64,000 nucleotides of DNA, taken from Tethya wilhelma (lineage: Eukaryota; Porifera; Demospongiae; Tethyida; Tethyidae). Shown one piece after another: positions 47,177-57,323 of this stretch. Position 1 is the first letter of the stretch, and each line of letters begins with the position of its first letter. The stretch is taken from contig CAXIPT010000011.1 of NCBI GenBank assembly GCA_964030475.1, positions 635,262-699,261 on the forward strand, written 5' to 3'. A model generated the notes under the pieces. It did no database searches, was not told the DNA's origin, and worked only from the letters and a program-made list of their open reading frames with translations. The translations under genes and the position numbers were made by a program.

Positions 47177-48002
47177 TTTAATTTCACATACAAACATGAA
47201 AGTGCTAGGTGCAGCAATTAAAACAACACTGATTCAGTCTGATTCAGTGCCGGTATACAATCACTAGAATAATTATTATTATGAGAATCATCAATTATTA
47301 ACATTGTGTATTATGCTCATATGTAATGTTATGTACTGTTCTTGTCAATTGTTAATTGTCTGCTTCAATTTCTGTACTTTCATCCTCAGTTTCTCTGCTG
47401 TAACTTCAAAATTTGAGGACATGTACAGATGCGAGTTTGTATGTTTCTTCCATTAAAACGTGCAAAGTTCTATATATAAGCAGTGGAGAGGGTAACTTAA
47501 ACTGGACTGTCGGGCAAGAGTTATTGGGTATAAAAAATGAAGTAGTCATATGCTGAAATTGGATCTCCATTGTATACATAGATGAGCCAGCTAGTAGATT
47601 ATAAGCCCCTCAGGCTAGCTGCTAAAGGTGTACAAGTTGACAACTGTACACAACAATGCTTTATATACTGCTGCTTCTCAAGTAGATAGTCCAATGAGTT
47701 TTTTAATTTCACCCATAATTAACTAGATCAATTAATTTCTTCAATGCTTCGAACCTCCTTTTGTGTTCACATGTGCGAGAGCTCCATACTCACTTGTCTC
47801 CACAGAATCAGCACAAAGGGTCTTCACGGTCTAATGCTGCTTTAAGTGTAATCTCAGAAATTAAAGAAATAAATTTCAAATTCTATTAGACTCCCCCACC
47901 AACTTCTTAACTTCCTAGTTTTTGCTGATCTGAGATGAAACTCTCTTTGCAATTTTCTGACTGTCTAATTATTATGGTTACATGCATACTGGCAATGCTA
48001 TG
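47177..48002. other. Spacer after the Ulp1-PHD gene, nothing recognised
   Basis: AT-rich, with no open frame that has splice support and no clear repeat other than short AT runs. It presumably contains the Ulp1-PHD 3' UTR. Confidence 0.4.
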
Positions 48003-48081
<79 letters not shown>

Positions 48082-48082
48082 N
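48003..48082. repeat. (TG)n microsatellite ending in an assembly gap
   Basis: A pure TG tract of nearly 80 bp followed by N at 48082. The repeat probably broke the assembly. Confidence 0.95.
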
Positions 48083-48084
48083 CT

Positions 48085-48354
48085 CATCACTCTGACCACA
48101 GTGGTGCCAGTCCCATTTCAATACGACCTTCCTAGGCTGAGATAGGCCTGGTAATGTGTTGCTGGGTTCTTGGTTTCTCATCAATGTATATATGATGGTT
48201 TGGGTTCTTGGTTTCTCATCACTGCATGATGGTTTAGGTTCTCAACACATTATCAAAAATATCTCAGCCTAGGATGGTCGTATTGAGCTGGGATCAGTAC
48301 CATTGTGATCAGCACATTGAGATCTTTCAAATTATATATTTTGATGCCAGATTT
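48085..48354. mobile_element. Foldback (palindromic) element; right arm of the Ulp1-PHD inverted repeat
   Basis: The arm at about 48100-48160 (AATACGACC, CCTAGGCTGAGATA, GGTAATGTGTTG) pairs with its reverse complement at about 48243-48305 (CAACACATTATCA, TATCTCAGCCTAGGATGGTCGTATT). The outer part (48216-48354) is also the inverted copy of 45494-45640. Motifs such as GGTTCTTGGTTTCTCATCA repeat inside the loop. Confidence 0.65.
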
Positions 48355-48459
48355 AAAAAATCGCCTATATATTCATCGATATCTAATCACAAGTTTCAGA
48401 GAAATAACATGCATGTAATCCATATAAAACATAAATTATACTTTCAAGAACCATAGTGC

Positions 48460-48606
48460 AAGAACCTAACGCCATCAATAGTGATGAGAACCTAGAAACT
48501 AATGGGCAACACTCAAGACTTGAAACCAAGAACCTAACACCATCAATAGTGATGAGAACCTAGAAACTAGTGAGCAACACTCAAGACCTGAAACCAAGAA
48601 CCTAGT
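48460..48606. repeat. 68-bp tandem repeat, about 2.2 copies
   Basis: Two full 68-bp units (48460-48527 and 48528-48595) begin AAGAACCTAAC and share CCATCAATAGTGATGAGAAC and CAACACTCAAGAC, with only four differences; a third unit is started. The GATGAGAACC motif also appears in the nearby foldback element, so both may belong to one family. Confidence 0.8.
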
Positions 48607-48696
48607 GACGAGAACTTTATAAAACCTGCATTATTATAACTTGTGAATAATACTCAAATTTCCATTACAATTAAGCAGTTCATTATAGGTTGTTGT

Positions 48697-49723
48697 CTAT
48701 CTATTGAGATTAAAATTTTTTAAAGTTGGGTTCTTGGTTTCAGGTTTTACCTTCTTCTGCATAGACTGGAAAATTTTTCTTCCCTCTTTCCTGACATCCC
48801 TGTTCGTCATACTTTTTTCTTTAACATTTTCCCTTGCAAGTCGGGTTTTCTCACCATCTTCTAAACACTTGTATGCTTCACTAGCTAACTTCATGAAATT
48901 TGCTGGAGATTTGCTAAATGCCTGCTTACCTTCTGTACAATTAAAGACACGTAATAATATTACAATTATAATTATCTAAATAATTAAGCCATGCATGCAT
49001 GATTTGCTCACCATCAGTTGCAGCAAACTCTGTTTGAAATTGTTGCCATGGACTTATCTTAATCTTTTTAGTTGGTAGACTCTCTGAAGTGATAGCCTCT
49101 GCATGGCGTTTACGAAATAGGGTTCTCTTTATCCAACCCTGCATCCATGTGTCAGAGTGTATACGTAAGCTGACAGATAGAGATTAGTATTATAACAAAT
49201 TATATAACTACTGACTACCAATTACTGTACAGTAATGTACTGGGGGAATAAATTTGAGAAAACTGAATGAAGTTATGATGAAATTTGTTGGATTAGTGGC
49301 TTTATAATTATTATAGTGGTCCTAGTACTCACGATTCAGCTAGCTGTCTCATATAAATTATAGTACAGGTATGTATAGTGGTATGATACTGTGGCAGACA
49401 GCCTTACTATGAAAACATCAGCTCACTTTCACTTGTTTGAGTGATAAGCCAGCCTCTTCACTTGCGGACTCAATCAATTCACTGTAATCTTTTCCTACTC
49501 CAATCATGCCCCTTCTGTAGTGATCAGTTAGGCAATCTATTTGCTTTTCCGAGAAGGTCTTTTTATTACTTTGTAGATCATGGCGGCAAGAAGGATGGTG
49601 AGCATAGGGTTCCTTTTGATCGGCATCCACAATGTCTTCCCTGTTGTCTGAAGATTCATGACTACTAGGGTTTCCATCATCATTGTCTGAAGACTCATCA
49701 CTCTGAGTGCTGGAGCTGGACAT
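48697..49723 (-). CDS. Protein with homeodomain-like and HMG-box-like segments, three exons
   Basis: Minus-strand exons are 49723-49427, 49138-49012 and 48932-48697, with donors AAA/GTGAGC and GATG/GTGAGC and acceptors ATGCAG and GTACAG. All phases agree and give 219 residues. After an acidic Ser-rich start (residues 1-55), residues about 65-115 read FSEKQIDCLTDHY, then LSLKQVK joined by splicing to GWIKRTLFRKR. This resembles homeodomain helices 1 to 3 (Q-V-K-x-W-I-x-R). Residues about 130-180 (SPWQQFQTEF, then FMKLASEAYKCLEDGEK) look like a short HMG-type helical unit, and a basic tail follows. It could be a DNA-binding protein. Its place among mobile elements makes a transposon origin possible. 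The ATG at 49723 is chosen because a TTTTCAG acceptor lies just upstream, so a 5' non-coding exon is likely. Confidence 0.6.
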
Positions 49724-49784
49724 AATGGCTACTTCAGTATGTGTGACCACCTGAAAAGAAGAGGCTGCATGCATGAGGGTTAAT

Positions 49785-51340
49785 TGTAATTGTAATAATA
49801 GCACTCCAAAACAGGAGCAATAGGAACAAACAGGGTACATAATAAGCATAAAGTTATAAGATTAAGTAAGTAATAGTAGCTAACATTTACTAACAGAATT
49901 GTTATGCAGTAGCTACACATAAAGTAAATCTCATCGTCTAAGTGTCTATTAATTGAACGGTTTATCCTTGCAGTACATATGAAGTCAGCACACAGCAAAT
50001 CACCAGCAGAATACTTCTTAACATATTTAGTGCCATGGAGGATATTAAAACCAAGAGAGTTGTTAGGGCATTGAGAGCTTTGCAAGAAGAGATCGTGAAT
50101 GGAAGAAGTATGCTGTAAAGCAGAGGTCAGTAGGCTTCTAGAACGGGCAAGAACCAGATTGTAGCAGCTCTGCAAACTAGCAACTGAGTGCAGGATACCA
50201 GTATGGCAATGACGAGGTAGAGACCATATCTTCCTAAGAATGTTGTTAAAAGAAACTTCAAGGTATTTCAGTTTAGGAGAAGAGAGATTCCAAAGTGACG
50301 AACCATACAAGGATAAGCAGAAGCTGGAAAATAGATGGGTCTTGACTAACGGATCGCAGCAGGAGAACAGGTGCAGTACACAGTTGGCTTTACGACACAT
50401 ATCCTTGGTAATAGCAACAATATCATCATCATCAGAGAGGTTGAAAGTAAGAATGTGACCAAGATGGGAGGCAGATTTGTGAACAGATAAACATTAACCC
50501 AAAAAATGGAACACAGGAGAGAGGTGGTCAGCAGATTTATAAAATTTGACTATAGTTGGGTCTTGTCAGAGTTGAAGATCAGGTGGAGATTGTGAGCAAA
50601 AAGTTGACAGACTTCCAACATTAGCCACAAAGCAGAAGGGGAAGGAGCAAGGAGAACAATATCATCAGCATAGCAGACAGCACCTGCAAAATGCTGTCTC
50701 CAATAGCAGCCTACACCACACCTCTCAAGGTCAGAAAGCAAATCATCAATATAGACTGTGAAGAGAATAGGAGACAACACACCACCTTGGCGAACACCAT
50801 TGGAAGTTCCAAAGGGGGCTGAAAGATGATTGCACCACTTCACTGACAGCTGTTGGGAGGAATTGCCTGCCAGTAAAAACATCTAGGTGAAATTTTCCTT
50901 CAGCAGGACCACATTTAACGGTAATAACATTTTGATTCTGGGGACTGTTACAGTCTAAAAGGGAGGCATCCGTAGAGGCCATAATGGCCTAACCAGCTAA
51001 CCAGAGTGTTTGCAGAGTATGGCAGGCAGAGGCTGTGACTCACAAGCCCTCTAGTCCAAGTCCCAGTAAAGAAAACAGAACTCAAAGGACTGGGCTGTTA
51101 CCTCAGTTTAAGCCTGAACTGCAACACTGGCTGGAGAAGATACAAATACACTGAACACAGACCAGGTACCTGGGAGGAGTGGAGCAGAAGTGCACACTTC
51201 GAACTTGCACACTCGGAGACACTCAGAAGAAACGAAACCGCAGAAGGAGGTCCACCACGAAGCCGCTCCAGTTGAGGTCCACCACGAAGACGAACGATAG
51301 CCGATATAAGTTTTCGATTCATCTGTGACCCACTGAAGCT
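49785..51340 (-). mobile_element. Degenerate, internally deleted non-LTR retrotransposon (LINE)
   Basis: Read on the minus strand. A reverse-transcriptase core is visible at 50880-50550, with GVRQGGVLSPILF and the catalytic box YADDIVLLA. It continues after stop codons and a frameshift into a 3' region (about 50400-49850) with LSLYGSSLW and FNNILRKIWSLP, typical of LINE C-termini. An ATG-led segment near 50980 joins almost directly to the late RT region, so the endonuclease and early RT parts are missing. The 3' end near 49785 carries an ATTACAATTACAATTA tail. The 5' limit near 51340 is a guess. Dead copy. Confidence 0.75.
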
Positions 51341-51397
51341 GAGATTGAAAAGGGTTATAATTATATGTCTTGCTATAATCTCCCGCCCCCCAGGCCC

Positions 51398-51620
51398 TGA
51401 AGCTGTGTGTACGCTTTTAATAGTGCGAGCTTTAGTGAGTGGATTCAGCAATTCAGTTTCTAGTGCTCTTTTCAAACACGAACTGGCGTACATTTTGGGA
51501 CAGATGAAAACGAAGCGGCCATTTCTGGACTTAGAGAAAGATTGGGAGATTTGTGCGAGAATCCTATGGTTAGACACGAGTGTGCTGAAGCTCTTGGTTC
51601 GATTGCTAGTGAAGAGTGTT
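51398..51620 (+). pseudogene. DOHH: DOHH fragment, broken
   Basis: This matches about 43110-43320 of the intact gene and includes the codons of the third and fourth His-Glu dyads. It is broken by extra bases near 51420-51455 and by a one-base deletion in an A-run near 51509, which shifts the frame. Both ends are replaced by other sequence. It lies upstream of the second SETD2 copy, just as the intact DOHH lies upstream of the first, so it is the remnant of the paired gene. Confidence 0.85.
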
Positions 51621-51795
51621 GGCGGTTTGGCGATCAGCGTAAAAACCGCCAAATTAAATGCGTGTAAACTGTTTTTCGCTCTATTGCAATACATTGCACA
51701 AGGGAGGAAAACACCAAATTTAAAACCGCCAATATTTTTGTGGGGTCTGAGCAAAATCGCCAAATTAAATGCCCGCCAATATGTATGGCGAAAGT
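51621..51795. mobile_element. MITE-like segment rich in CCGCCAAATTAAATG motifs
   Basis: It carries TGGCGGTTTGGCGAT, CCGCCAAATTAAATGCG, AAACCGCCAATATTT and CGCCAAATTAAATGCCCGCCAATA in both orientations, related to the interior of the element at 39688-39963. It abuts the broken end of the DOHH fragment, so its insertion probably removed or split that copy. Confidence 0.45.
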
Positions 51796-51844
51796 TTGCT
51801 TACTTGCACGCATGCGCAATAGCGGTAAATTCACTTCCACTTGG

Positions 51845-52200
51845 CAAGTCTTGCAGTGGTGAGTGGTCTGTCTCTTACCATGGTACTGGAATGAGTGCCA
51901 CTGGAAGTATAGTGCAAGAAGGATACCAGTTGAGCAAAGGAAAGCGATTTCTATTTGGAAAGGGGATATACTCTTCACCATCTATTGCAGTGGCTGCTAG
52001 GTATGCTGCTGTATGTGAGTATGCTGGGAAAAGGTACAAAATTGTGATTCAGAATCGCGTGTGCCCCACTGACTTGAACATCATTGATGCTGAGACTAAT
52101 GGTGTTGGAGAGTAGACTGGATAACACCAAAACAAGAAAACATTCGTCCTTATGGCATCTGCATGAAGGTAGTAGGGAGCTCAGTTTTTACAGTGTGTGA
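51845..52200 (+). pseudogene. ADP-ribosyltransferase-like (PARP-fold) exon, frameshifted
   Basis: After a CTTGCAG acceptor-like site the frame reads WSVSYHGTG, then GYQLSKGKRFLFGKGIYSS, AARYA, YKIVIQNRV and ends at a stop near 52113. The HGT, GKGIY-S-S and QNRV pattern is that of a family I remember as PARP-like, multi-copy in some fungi and invertebrates. Past the stop, another frame continues with the family's expected downstream segment (ITPKQENIRPYG), so a frameshift near 52110-52120 has broken it. No start or upstream exon is found. A fragment carried in by duplication or transposition is most likely. Confidence 0.5.
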
Positions 52201-52684
52201 TCATTCTGATCAAAAAAATCAGAGGAATGGATATGGTCACACTACAAATACAAGGCTCCGGCGCCAACGTCGAAATGCTATAAGTGCATTCTCCAGTAAA
52301 ATGTAGTCACTTGAGTTATTGTGCCACATCCCTGTGACCCTTAAAGCAATAAATTATGTAAAAAGGACAAAATTTTAAGAATTAATCCTAACTATTATCA
52401 ATTATAATTTTTTGTTAAAATGTTGTTTTGTAAGCTTCTTTTGGAGCAGTTAGCTACATGTATCTTGATTGCTTAAAAAAAAAATGATAACTCTGTATGA
52501 ATCATTAATCCTAGAGCCTATTAGGAATTGCTATCATTCCCACTACGTATGATTAGTCTCATCAATTCAAGCCATGGCGCCATGGCCGGCCGGCCGAGCG
52601 AGCTGGCCCGTCATGCACGGCGCGGCGCGCGCACGAGTGTGTGCGCTATTTGCTAGGGAAAGGGTCGCCACTAGTGCATTAATA
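52201..52684. other. Spacer with a short GC-rich patch before SETD2
   Basis: Mostly AT-rich with no gene. Positions 52573-52645 are sharply GC-rich and partly palindromic (GGCGCCATGGCCGGCCGGCC, then GGCGCGGCGCGCGCAC), unlike anything else in the window. The first SETD2 copy has no equivalent, because DOHH ends only 241 bp before it. Confidence 0.5.
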
Positions 52685-54582
52685 TGGTGCGCATTATTCA
52701 GAATTCACTGACTGTTTATGGTGGGTGGCGCGCACATAATAGTAGCTAGCCCGCCATAGAGAAGCAGCTCTGGATGAAGCTATGGCCGAGGAGCTAGTCA
52801 AGGAAGGCGACCACCATGTGGAGATACAGTGAGCGAATAAAAATTTACCGTGTATGTTTGATCACCTATGCTTTATATAAACCTGTCCACATTCACAGTG
52901 ATGAATCCGTATCAAGTGACCCAGATGTGAGTTTTTTTCAAACGCATACAATGCTATATGTGTCAATTTCATTCCAAACCCCTCTTATCTGTGACCCCCT
53001 CATTCAGATCGAACCCCTGGCCCCCTCAGACCCCCAGAATCCTGAAAAACCAGCTCCGTTTGACTTCATCACAGAGAATGTTTACATCTCTCCGAGGTAC
53101 TTGCCTTGTTTGTTTGTTTGGGGTTAGAGTGAACTCTGTATACACATAAACTGAAACTTACATAATTGCTGTAGCAACCACCCTCTTATGTAATTGGCTA
53201 TCTGCTGTATAGCGGGAAAGTTTCGCGTAGTTTAACTTTCATGGATGTCTCTTGTCACGCATTTTTGCATTTTAACTTTCACGGATGAGCTGTGCAGCAT
53301 CCATGAGGTTAAAAACGTGTATACATTACGCGGATGGATTATGATTCACAAAACCCGCAAAAGTTACCCCCCACGAAACTTTCCTGCTATACAGTATGGC
53401 CAACTTCTAGGGTGTATTGGTAGGTGTAATGCCACAGATTGACATGGTGAAAAAACTAGCCAGATGTCTGAACACACAGTACTAGCAACCACAACACTGG
53501 TCTCTGACATCTTATAGACATTCTTTGCTGTAAAGAAGTAGTCAATGTTTCTTGTTTGACTTCAACAGGACTTGGTAGCTGCAACATTCTGTTTTCTAAA
53601 CTTTCACTGCCAAAGGTTCCCTGTAGTTTAGTGTACTACATTACAACTGTCACTTCCTAGCTGGAGATGGAAGGTGATAAGTCTGTCACTCACCTTTCTT
53701 GGCAGCTGTCTCTTTCTCTCTCTGGGCTTTGGGTTCACCTCTGAGTCATTATCAGATCCTTCTTGTATACACCACAACTGTACAAGTATGTTAGATAAAA
53801 AGTTAGAAGATTTTCACAGTTCACTGTACTAAGATACTGAAGGAAGGTTATAAAATTGTTGAAATTATAATGGTCACTTTCTAGAGAGAGAAAGAGAGAG
53901 AGAGAATGAGTAGTCTGAATGAAATAGTCTGTCATCTTTAAATTCTTAAAAATCTTGGCAGCTGTCTCTGCTCTTTGGGCTCTAGGTACAGCCTTTGGTT
54001 CATTATGATCTTTATCAGATCCTTCTTGTACACACTAAAACTGTACAAGTGTGTTAGATGAAAGCTAGGTGAAAATTCACTAATAGTCTAATCTTTATCT
54101 TTACAAGCAATCCCAAGCCTAAAGGAACCCTCCCAATCATGTAAAAAGCTTTCATGTTTTCAACCAAGATACTGGAGGAAGGTTGTCAGATTCTCTGTCA
54201 ATACATAACATTATTATTGGGGATTTTTTTTCATAGTTGTACTAGGGAAAGCAATTTGTAGGATATGTTTATTATTGAAAGCATTCATTGGAGGTGCTAA
54301 CGGATAACAGCTTGTTTATTTGTTTGTTTGTTTGTTTGTTTGTTTGTTTGTTTTCCAGTCTGCAGACGTCAAAAGATCGCAAGAGAGCCAAGAGAATGGT
54401 GTGTGACTGCCAGTTTGATCCAGGTGAGAATGTAGTGGGTTGTTTGATTTTTTTCTCAGTGTCATGTGATTGTCATGTGATTTGTGTTGCTATAGAAACG
54501 GACGATCTTGAAGATGCTTGTGGAGAGACTTGTCTTAATAGACTATTGATGATTGAATGGTAACACACACACACACACACAC
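52685..54582 (+). repeat. Segmental duplication, copy B (SETD2 5' region)
   Basis: The partner of 43591-45478: same exons, intron order, MITE and intronic direct repeats. Unlike copy A it continues past the CA tract into exon 6 and the rest of SETD2. Confidence 0.85.
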
Positions 54583-55308
54583 ACTCACATCCTCACACCC
54601 TCATACCCTCACACCCTCACATCCTCACACCCTCACACCCTCACAGTGGTTCCAGATGTCCCTGTGGCGAGTACTGCAACAATAGAAGATTCCAAAGAGT
54701 AAGTTCGTCTAAAAAATATACTTTCCCTCAAATTGACAATCAGATCAAAATGAAATTGAAACTAAGCTAATACTCTATGTTTTACCTTGACTGTTTTTTT
54801 CCTTCCACATTTTATTTCTGTATTCATCGTTCAGGCTTCTTACAAAAACGTGGAAGTGTTTAAGACCGATAAAAAGGGGTGGGGCTTAAGAGCAGTTGAA
54901 GCCATTCCACCGTAAGATGTAGTATATTTGTCTATTGATTTATGGTAATTTATTAATTTATTTAATTACCCCAGGGGCTCATTCATTATGGAGTACTGTG
55001 GAGAGGTGTGTACCCCTGCCGACTTTGAGCAGAGAAAGTTAGACTATGTACGAGAGAAACGACGTCATTATTACTTCATGTCGCTAAAAACAGACGAGGT
55101 GGGTGTGTCCAACTGATTCTATAAATAGTATCATAGTCACATAGTAACACACACACACACACCCTCTCTTCAAATGCTCAGATTCTTGATGCTACTCGCA
55201 GAGGGAATCTATCAAGATACATCAACCACAGCTGTGATCCCAACTGTGAAACACAGAAGGTGAGTGTAAGGTCAAAAAATCACTCTTATAGTAGTTTATA
55301 TTTTGTCC

Positions 55309-55361
<53 letters not shown>

Positions 55362-55531
55362 TACATTTAGCTAGTTAACTAAACTGAAACCCCTTTTATT
55401 TAAGACTTTTAACTTAAGTTTCCTGACAACACCAATGCTCCCATCTTATTTGCATTGGATTATACTTTAAAATAACCATCGTGCAAGCCAATATATACAA
55501 ACTGTTCTCTATACCAATTCTATGCTAATAC

Positions 55532-55600
<69 letters not shown>

Positions 55601-55722
55601 CCCACTAGTGGACTGTGGGTGGTCAGCTAAGGATTGGGTTCTTCTCTCTGAGAGCCATTGAAGAAGAAGAGGAGCTCTCCTTTGATTACAAGTTTGAGAG
55701 ATTTGGGTAAGTGCAGATAGCT

Positions 55723-55753
<31 letters not shown>

Positions 55754-55841
55754 NTATATAGGAAAAATCTAGTGCCTAGTGTCACTAAATTTTCCCTTAA
55801 GTATATAGGAAAAAAAAACTAATAATGGCATTATGTATGGA

Positions 55842-55879
<38 letters not shown>

Positions 55880-57279
55880 TCTCAAATACAGTTTGAAAAG
55901 GAGATCTACGATATCGTTGGTTCAAGCTGGCGTCTCAAAGACCCGGACCAAGTCATCGCTCTCTCTCGTATCATGCTTCAAGCAGAGACCCCCAGCCAGC
56001 GTATGATGCTGCTGAACGTTCTTCAAGCAACCGTTGACAATCACTGCCTGAAGAGGTTTTTATCTCACGGACTGAGACTGCTTTGGAGCTGGATGGTGGA
56101 CTCATCCGATCTGGATACGACGGAAATATTGCAATTTCGCTTACAGGTAGTTATAAAACATAATGATCATTAAGTATGTTGTAACAAATGAATTTGAATC
56201 ATTAGTTCGTAAATTTTTAGCAGGTAAATTTTGGAAAGTTAGTTTGGTGTTTTATACACTGCATAATTATAGTGTGATTACTTACTTATTGTAATACGTT
56301 AGCCTCGTAAACCAGTCCCCCTCCTCCATTATGTATATTAGCATAGAGAGGGGGGGACTGGTTTACGAGGCAAATATACATAGTTTTTTTTTCTTTTTAA
56401 AACTTGAATTTGTATGGCACGTGGTTGTCAGGTGATCTGCACATGACTGTCATGTGATCTAAATACAATTCACAATGTGTGTTATTATAATTGCTACAAC
56501 CATTCTACATGTATACAGGTTCTCCAAACCTTGGACCATCTTCCCATCACCACGAAGAACCAACTCCAGGACAGCAAGATACTAGTGGCCGTCCAGAGAT
56601 GGGCAGAAAAGAAACACAAACAACAAAGTGAAACTGAAACTGAAACTAAAACGGACGAGGGTAGTAGCTGTGAAGACTCGCAATCCTCTACCTCCCGTCA
56701 CGATCCCCCTGTAGCCCCTCCCCCGTCCTCCGAGGGTGAAGAGGAACGTGACAACAGCAACAACGAGGGAACGGTCGTCATCACGGAAGCCGACAGTGCA
56801 GCACCATGTGATCCTGTGGGCGTGGTCAAAGAGGACGAGGGAGAGGGGTCTTCGTGTGAAGCGGAAGCTAGGGAATTGGTATCGGATCATTCCCAGTCTC
56901 ACGCAGCAGAGGAAGATGATCGGAGTAGGTTGTTGGAGGAGAAGGTGGTGTCCATGGCGGAGGAGATGATCAGGAAGTGGGAGCCTCTCAAGGAGGTGTT
57001 CAGAATACCCAAGAGAACTCCACAGGTGAGAGGGTGCTTGGTGGCATGTCCGAGTCATTGAGAGGGGTACATTGATTGTGTAGGTTGCATTTATGTGTCC
57101 TCAATACTAACTATCTTCTTTTTTTTTTTTTCAGTAGAAACAATAATTACTCTAACAGCAGGGATGGATGGCTTACAAGTTGTAGTATTTTGTCTAAAGA
57201 TTTTTGTACCTACAGTAGTATGTGTAGTTTTTTTTGCAAGATTGCTTGTATTTGAAGAAGCATTTCTATACAAATTTCA

Positions 57280-57323
<44 letters not shown>

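Noticed and set aside
47935..48184. Cys-Val and Thr-His repeat ORFs
   Set aside because: They are translations of the TG microsatellite and run across an N.
48460..48606. CRISPR array
   Set aside because: The 68-bp units are adjacent with no spacers, and the window is eukaryotic; this is an ordinary tandem repeat.
55707..55891. Direct splice from the last SET exon to the exon at 55892
   Set aside because: Phases do not match and the joined frame stops near 56005, so an exon must be missing between them.
56582..57058. Minus-strand ORF of about 158 residues
   Set aside because: It lies opposite the acidic SETD2 exon, which has clear homology and splice sites; the antisense frame has neither.
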